64,000 nucleotides of DNA from Mesorhizobium sp. SARCC-RB16n (GTDB lineage: Bacteria; Pseudomonadota; Alphaproteobacteria; Rhizobiales; Rhizobiaceae). The position numbers and the translations under genes are program-made. The notes below the pieces were generated by a model, which was not told where the DNA came from, ran no database searches, and saw only the letters and a program-made list of their open reading frames with translations. Within the stretch, counting starts at the first letter, position 1. Each line of letters opens with the position of its first letter. Where the stretch lies: the NCBI RefSeq assembly GCF_008520305.1, contig NZ_ML703271.1, forward strand, positions 124,001-188,000, read 5' to 3'. Below, piece by piece: positions 59,286 through 64,000 of this stretch.

Positions 59286-62200
59286 TCAACGTTCAAAATG
59301 GCCTGGCGTCGCCAGGAACGCCAGAGCATCTTGGCCACTCTGATGCAAGGTCGGAGCGACCTCGCCGGCATCGGCTCGGCTGCCGTGGAAGCCCGACGCC
59401 GCGTATTGGTTGAACAGAGCGATGAGGTTCGATGTCGGTGTGGTCGCGATCGCCGGGGGGTCCGTGACCGTCATGGTCTTGGCTGACGAACTCGCACTTT
59501 CGCCCAAGGTCCTGTTGCTCGCGGTAACCGTCAGCGTGGCAACTGGATGGCTGGTGCCGTTATAGGAGGACGCGAGCGTGAGCCCCATGAGCGGCTTGCC
59601 TTTCGTCGACAAGGTCTCGCCGATCGTCCACGTGAAGGTGCCGTTCGACTGCAACGCCTTGCTGACTGTGTAGCCGCTCGGGGCGGTGATCGTCTCGTAG
59701 CTCGGCAGGCCAGCGATCGTCACAGTGACGCTGTCGTCGGAATCGACAGGGGTTGCGGTGATCCCGAGTGCAATCGAGCCGTGTGCCTGGACCGTCAGCG
59801 CTGTGTTGGTGATGGTCAGGATCGGCGCTTCGGGCTTGTTGTCTTCCTCGACCGTGAGGCTCCTGATGGCCAGCGGGGCGAGATTGCCGGCCTTGTCCGC
59901 CACATCGGCGGTGACCGTGTAGACGCCGTCAATGAGCGCCTCTGCCTGCGCACTCGTCACATTCACCGACCAGGCGTTGTTCTGATCGGAAGTTGTGTAG
60001 CTGTCGACGACCACATTCTGACTGTTGACGATCTTGACCGTGACGACCTGGCCGTTCTCGGTATTGGTTGTGGTGCCGCTGACGGCGAATCCGAGCAATG
60101 CTGTCGATGCATTGATATTGTTGTTGCCGGCAATCGTGTTGATGGCGATCGTCGGTGCCGTTGTGTCGATCTGCAGCGTGCCGGCCGGATTGTAGTTGGT
60201 GGCGCCCGAGAGATTGGCGCTGTTTCCCGCACCATCGACGATGGTCGATCCGTTCAGATTGAACGAAGAGATAGTCAGGTCGGCAGTGTTCTGGCCGTCA
60301 AGAATGGTATAGCTGAAGCTCAATGCCGTCGTGCCCGAGCCGCCGTTGTAGGTCGCTATGCCGCCGTCGTTGAGCAGGAGCGCCGGCGAACCGCCCGCGG
60401 TATTCACGCTCACTGCCTGGCTGAGGTTCACCGTCAGCGTGACGGTCTTGCCGGCATTCAGGTCGCCATTACCGTTGGTGATTCCGGTGCCGGACGACGA
60501 GATGGTGGTGATGGTCGGTGCGGCCGTGTCGATTTGCAATATGCCGGCCGGATTGTAGTTGGTGGCGCCTGCGAGATTGGCGCTGTTGTTCGCTGCATCG
60601 GTGATGGTCGAGCCGTTCAGGTTAAGCGAGGACACGGTCAGATCGGGGGTGTTCTGCCCGGCAAGAACAGCATAGCTGAAGGTCAATGCGGTCGTACCCG
60701 AGCCGCCGCTGTAGGTTGCTATCCCGCCGTCGTTGAGCAGGAGCCTGGGCGCACCGCCCGCGATGTTCACGTTCACCGCCTGGCTGAAGCTCACCGTCAG
60801 CGTGACGGTCTTGCCGGCATTGAGATCGCCATTGCCATTGGCGATTCCCGTGCCGGACGTTGCGATGGAGGCAATCGTTGGCACTATCGTGTCGATCTGC
60901 AATGTGCCGGCCGGATTGTTGTTGGTCGCGCCCGAGAGATTGGCAGTGTTGGCCGCACCATCGCTGATGGTCGACCCGTTGAGATCGAGCGAGGAGATGG
61001 TCAGGTCGGGAGTGTTCTGCCCGGCAAGCACGGTATAGCTGAAGGTCAATGCCGTCGTGCCCGAGCCACCGTTGTAGGTTGCTATCCCGCCGTCATTGAG
61101 CAGAAGTCTTGGCGAACCGCCTGCGGTGTTCACGCTCACCGCCTCGGTGAAATTCACCGTCAGCGTGACGATCTTGCCGGCATTCAGGTCGCCATTGCCG
61201 TTGGCGATCCCGGTGCCGGACGCCGAGATCGAGGCGATCGTCGGCGGCGTTGTGTCGATCTGCAATGTGCCGGCTGGATTGTAGTTGGCGGCGCCCAAGA
61301 GGTTGGCGTTGTTTCCGAAAGCGTCCTTGACGGTCGACCCGTTCAGACTGAGCGACGAGACTGTCAGGTCCGAGGTGTTCTGTCCGGCAAGCACCGTATA
61401 ACTGAAACTCAATGCCGTCGTGCCAGAGCCGCCACTGTAGGTCGCTGTTCCCCCGTCGCTGAGGGCGAGCCCCGGCGAACCATTTGTGGTGTCAACCGTC
61501 ACCGCTGCACTGAAGTTCACCGTCAGCGTGACGACCTTGCTGGCATTCAGGTCGCCATTGCCGTTGGCGATCCCCGTGCCTGATGTCGCGATCGAGGCGA
61601 TGGTTGGACTTGGGTCCTGAACAACGACATGGGCGACGGCAGTCTGCCACCAATTGTTTGCGATATATTCGCTCGATATCCAGAACGAATTCGGATTGTT
61701 GGGATCCACAACGGCCGAGGAGTTGCTACCCCAGCGATTTGTGTCCAGGGCGAAGGGCTGCGAACTCGCCTGATAGAGCGTCGGAGTGGTGAACCCAAAA
61801 GCCAGATTGTTGGTCTTGCCGAGGACATAGTAGTCCGACGGAAGCATGTTCGGACCGCTAGCGTTGAAATTAATGATAACGTCGCCTGCCGCATCGACGG
61901 CGATCGAACCATTGAATGTCGCCACATTCGCGCCGATCGTATTGCCGGATATGGTGCCTTGCGCCACGACGACCGGGTTGGCAGGGTTGCTGACGTCGAT
62001 CTTGAACCAGTGGACATCCGGAACGCTCGATCCGGTCGGCTGGATCTCGTTCGTGCCGTAAAGAAATCCATTGGCGTAGACGAGGTTGCCGATTCGACCG
62101 TCGTTGACGTCCAGGAGCACGCTTGACCCTTGCTGCTGGGCGTAGAAGGTCGTGCCACCGCTACCTTGGTCGATGTTGCCGAACGAGACGTTGGCCATGG

Positions 62201-64000
62201 ACCCAAACGTGTTCGAAGCCACGTCGTAGGTCTGCAACGCCAGGAAGCTTTGGCCGCCGCTGTTGTAGGTGCTTGCGAAGTAAGTCTTGCCGTTGTTGCC
62301 CGCGACATCGCGGAAGACGCCCAAACTCGGGTCCGTCAGCTGAGTCGCTATGACGGTCGGCGTGCCGCCATTGTAGATGCCGCCGCCCGCTCCAGTCGTA
62401 TCGCTGATGACCCACAACTCCGATCCCAGATAACCGGGACCTGAGGCGTTGTATTGCGGAGACGCGATGTAGATGTTGGTTCCGTCGACCGACAGCGTCG
62501 GCTCGTCGGATTCGGTCGCCACGCCATTGATGACTGTCGAGGTGCTGATCGAACCGAAATACCAGCCATCGTTTGGATTCGAATCCTTGGAAACCGCGAA
62601 CACTTCACTGGTGCTGCCGGGGCTAGTATGCGGATTGAGATTTTCAGTGCTGTAGACGAAGCGGTTGTTGACGGCGTCGTATGCGCTGAATGTGTCTTTC
62701 AGTGAGCCAACCCATGAACTTGCTCCCCCTGGTGGAGGGAAGAAGCTATAGGCCGACATGTTCGTAGCGGCGGTGCCGGCAAGGTTTGTCCATCCGACCC
62801 GCTGCCCCTCGGCCATCACAATATTGCCAGGTCCCACCGCGAGGCCATTGTCGGGCGGATCATCGGACGGGTCCGAGAGGCCCGTGAACAGCGTTTGGAC
62901 CGATGATCCCGGCGTCGTGATCGTGTAGGTGACCGGCGCGCTGACCCCGGCATTGCCCGCGAGATCCACATTTCTCGCCGTCAGGGCATTTGTGCCATTG
63001 GTCAAGGTGATGGTGCTGCTCCAGGTCCCGTCGGCCTGGACGGTCGCGGTTCCGGCCTGGGTCGTGCCGTCGAATATCGCGACTGTCGTGCCAGGGCCCG
63101 AAATATCGGGGTCGCTGACAGTTCCCGTCACAGTCAGCGTCGGCTGACTGGCCGAGCCGCCGGCATTGGTGATCGTCACCGTCGGCGACGTGGTATCGAG
63201 TGTGAACGTCAGCGAGGCAGGTGACGGATTCCCGGGCGCGCCCGTCTCGCTGGCCACGATCGTATGCTGTCCGTCCGCGAGGCCGGTCGGCGTGAAGGTC
63301 CATGCACCGCCATTGCTGGCCGTTACCGTGGTCGAGATCGGGTTGCCATCCACAGTGAAGGAAACGACGGCGTTCGCAATGCCGGTGCCGACCAGCTTGG
63401 GGTTGCTCGTGACCTTGTCGCTCGACGATGCTCCGGTGTCCTTGAGCAGACGATCCGTCACATTCGCGGTCGGCGTCTGGATCGCGACCTGTGCCACCGA
63501 CGTCTGCCACCAACCATTGGCGACGTATTCATTCGACAACCAGAAGGAATTCGGATCGCCGGGGTCGGCGGTCGCCGAGGAATTGAAGCCCCACCGCTGG
63601 ACATTTCCTCCGTCGCCATTGGCGAGATAGCTGGTGCTTGCCTGATAGAGAATTGGTGCGCTGAAGGCGCCCGGAGGATCGGCAGTCGCCTGAAAACTAT
63701 AATAGTCGGCCGGGTACATGCCGGGGCCGCTGGCGGTGAAGTTGATGATCACGTCCCCTGCCCCGTCGACGGCGATGGAGCCGTCGAATGTGGCAACTCC
63801 GCTGCCGATCGCAGCGCCCGGTATGTCGCCCTGCGCCACGAGGGTCGGGCTGTTGGGGTTGCTCACATCGATCTTGAACCAGTGGACCTGTGGAACGCTC
63901 GAGCCGACCGGCATCACCTCGGACACGCCATAGAGAAATCCATTGGCATAGGCGAGGTTCTGGACGCGCCCATCGCCGGCATCGAGCAGGACGCTGGTTC
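59286..64000 (-). CDS. Giant repetitive Ig-like/propeller surface protein, T1SS substrate (5' part beyond window)
   Basis: At least 1,570 residues, running past position 64000 and ending HFER-stop at 59286. From N to C: a propeller-like module (YANGFLYGVSEV, HWFKIDVSNPNSPTLVAQGD, NSFWLSNEYVANGWWQTSVA), an Ig-like region, a second longer module with FSAYDAVNNRFVYSTENLNP and a diverged copy of the first (NSFWISSEYIANNWWQTAVA), four 121-residue Ig/SwmB-like repeats, then bacterial Ig-like domains and an Asn/Thr/Ser-rich secretion tail. Few cysteines and no RTX nonapeptides seen. Likely a biofilm/adhesion protein secreted by the neighbouring type I system. Confidence 0.82.
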   Translation of the reverse strand, partial: TSVLLDAGDGRVQNLAYANGFLYGVSEVMPVGSSVPQVHWFKIDVSNPNSPTLVAQGDIPGAAIGSGVATFDGSIAVDGAGDVIINFTASGPGMYPADYYSFQATADPPGAFSAPILYQASTSYLANGDGGNVQRWGFNSSATADPGDPNSFWLSNEYVANGWWQTSVAQVAIQTPTANVTDRLLKDTGASSSDKVTSNPKLVGTGIANAVVSFTVDGNPISTTVTASNGGAWTFTPTGLADGQHTIVASETGAPGNPSPASLTFTLDTTSPTVTITNAGGSASQPTLTVTGTVSDPDISGPGTTVAIFDGTTQAGTATVQADGTWSSTITLTNGTNALTARNVDLAGNAGVSAPVTYTITTPGSSVQTLFTGLSDPSDDPPDNGLAVGPGNIVMAEGQRVGWTNLAGTAATNMSAYSFFPPPGGASSWVGSLKDTFSAYDAVNNRFVYSTENLNPHTSPGSTSEVFAVSKDSNPNDGWYFGSISTSTVINGVATESDEPTLSVDGTNIYIASPQYNASGPGYLGSELWVISDTTGAGGGIYNGGTPTVIATQLTDPSLGVFRDVAGNNGKTYFASTYNSGGQSFLALQTYDVASNTFGSMANVSFGNIDQGSGGTTFYAQQQGSSVLLDVNDGRIGNLVYANGFLYGTNEIQPTGSSVPDVHWFKIDVSNPANPVVVAQGTISGNTIGANVATFNGSIAVDAAGDVIINFNASGPNMLPSDYYVLGKTNNLAFGFTTPTLYQASSQPFALDTNRWGSNSSAVVDPNNPNSFWISSEYIANNWWQTAVAHVVVQDPSPTIASIATSGTGIANGNGDLNASKVVTLTVNFSAAVTVDTTNGSPGLALSDGGTATYSGGSGTTALSFSYTVLAGQNTSDLTVSSLSLNGSTVKDAFGNNANLLGAANYNPAGTLQIDTTPPTIASISASGTGIANGNGDLNAGKIVTLTVNFTEAVSVNTAGGSPRLLLNDGGIATYNGGSGTTALTFSYTVLAGQNTPDLTISSLDLNGSTISDGAANTANLSGATNNNPAGTLQIDTIVPTIASIATSGTGIANGNGDLNAGKTVTLTVSFSQAVNVNIAGGAPRLLLNDGGIATYSGGSGTTALTFSYAVLAGQNTPDLTVSSLNLNGSTITDAANNSANLAGATNYNPAGILQIDTAAPTITTISSSGTGITNGNGDLNAGKTVTLTVNLSQAVSVNTAGGSPALLLNDGGIATYNGGSGTTALSFSYTILDGQNTADLTISSFNLNGSTIVDGAGNSANLSGATNYNPAGTLQIDTTAPTIAINTIAGNNNINASTALLGFAVSGTTTNTENGQVVTVKIVNSQNVVVDSYTTSDQNNAWSVNVTSAQAEALIDGVYTVTADVADKAGNLAPLAIRSLTVEEDNKPEAPILTITNTALTVQAHGSIALGITATPVDSDDSVTVTIAGLPSYETITAPSGYTVSKALQSNGTFTWTIGETLSTKGKPLMGLTLASSYNGTSHPVATLTVTASNRTLGESASSSAKTMTVTDPPAIATTPTSNLIALFNQYAASGFHGSRADAGEVAPTLHQSGQDALAFLATPGHFER
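60163..61614 (-). repeat. Four tandem 363-bp repeats encoding 121-residue Ig-like units
   Basis: The anchor GTGTCGAT occurs at 60163, 60526, 60889 and 61252, exactly 363 bp apart. Each unit encodes TSGTGIANGNGDLNAGK, LTVNFS-AVSVNTAGGSP, DGGIATYNGGSGTTALTFSY, LAGQNTPDLTISSL-LNGSTI and NYNPAGTLQIDTT-like segments with moderate divergence. The exact spacing shows in-frame unit duplication. Confidence 0.85.

Noticed and set aside
59547-61583. 678-codon open frame on the plus strand
   Set aside because: Antisense to the Ig-like repeats; its internal repetition simply mirrors the 363-bp units.
60163-61614. CRISPR-like regular repeats
   Set aside because: Period is 363 bp, units are coding and contiguous, with no short palindromic repeats or spacers.

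Overview
The window looks like a chromosomal segment of a high-GC alphaproteobacterium of the Hyphomicrobiales, most likely a Mesorhizobium or close relative. This rests on an ehu/enuR/asnC/ssd/atf ectoine-use locus, a complete Tad pilus locus with Rhizobiales-style Flp pilins, several GGAAC-N16/17-CGTT-like promoters of the EcfG general stress type, and the codon use. No rRNA, tRNA, CRISPR array, prophage or insertion sequence was found. Species assignment is inference.

Layout. 1-9.4 kb: ectoine/hydroxyectoine use. The leftward side holds the ehuB 5' part (running off the window), ehuA and the MocR-type regulator enuR. The rightward side holds asnC, ssd and atf, then an oxidoreductase and an unusual ammonia-lyase-family protein lacking the Ala-Ser-Gly cofactor triad. 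9.4-15.8 kb: a D-2-hydroxyacid dehydrogenase, a heterodimeric ABC exporter with one degenerate ATP site, the remnant of an MFS transporter and a small secreted protein behind an EcfG-like promoter. 15.8-23 kb: two leftward operons, a sulfonate/taurine-type ABC importer and an SDR / HisD-like / Zn-dehydrogenase / HutC-type GntR set. They share a 14-bp operator (CwTGCATATACAAG). Gene content fits uptake and oxidation of 2,3-dihydroxypropane-1-sulfonate (hpsNOP-like). 23-31.2 kb: an FAD oxidoreductase, a frameshifted fghA remnant, and a stress island (SDR, HAD-phosphatase/P-loop ATPase fusion, stand-alone DNA ligase, ferritin-like DUF892 protein and several small hydrophilic proteins) with three more EcfG-like promoters.

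31.4-44.8 kb: Tad pilus locus. The leftward arm is cpaA-tadD-tadC-tadB-tadA. The rightward arm is two tandem flp pilin genes, then cpaB-cpaC-lipoprotein-tadG-tadE-tadE/F-cpaE, followed by an L,D-transpeptidase and a membrane-anchored coiled-coil protein that overlap it translationally. 45.4-51.6 kb: a ribose-type sugar ABC importer with a TIM-barrel isomerase/epimerase and a Gfo/Idh/MocA dehydrogenase, divergent from a LacI regulator with a double CGTAAACGTTTACG-type operator. Intercistronic hairpins bracket the binding-protein gene.

51.6-55.5 kb: an accessory block (LysR, SDR, NADP-binding reductase, NTF2-like protein, methyltransferase) whose left edge abuts a broken SDR gene. 55.7-64 kb: a type I secretion ABC transporter and membrane-fusion protein next to a giant repetitive Ig-like/propeller surface protein. 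That protein carries four exact-period 363-bp repeats and continues past the window end.
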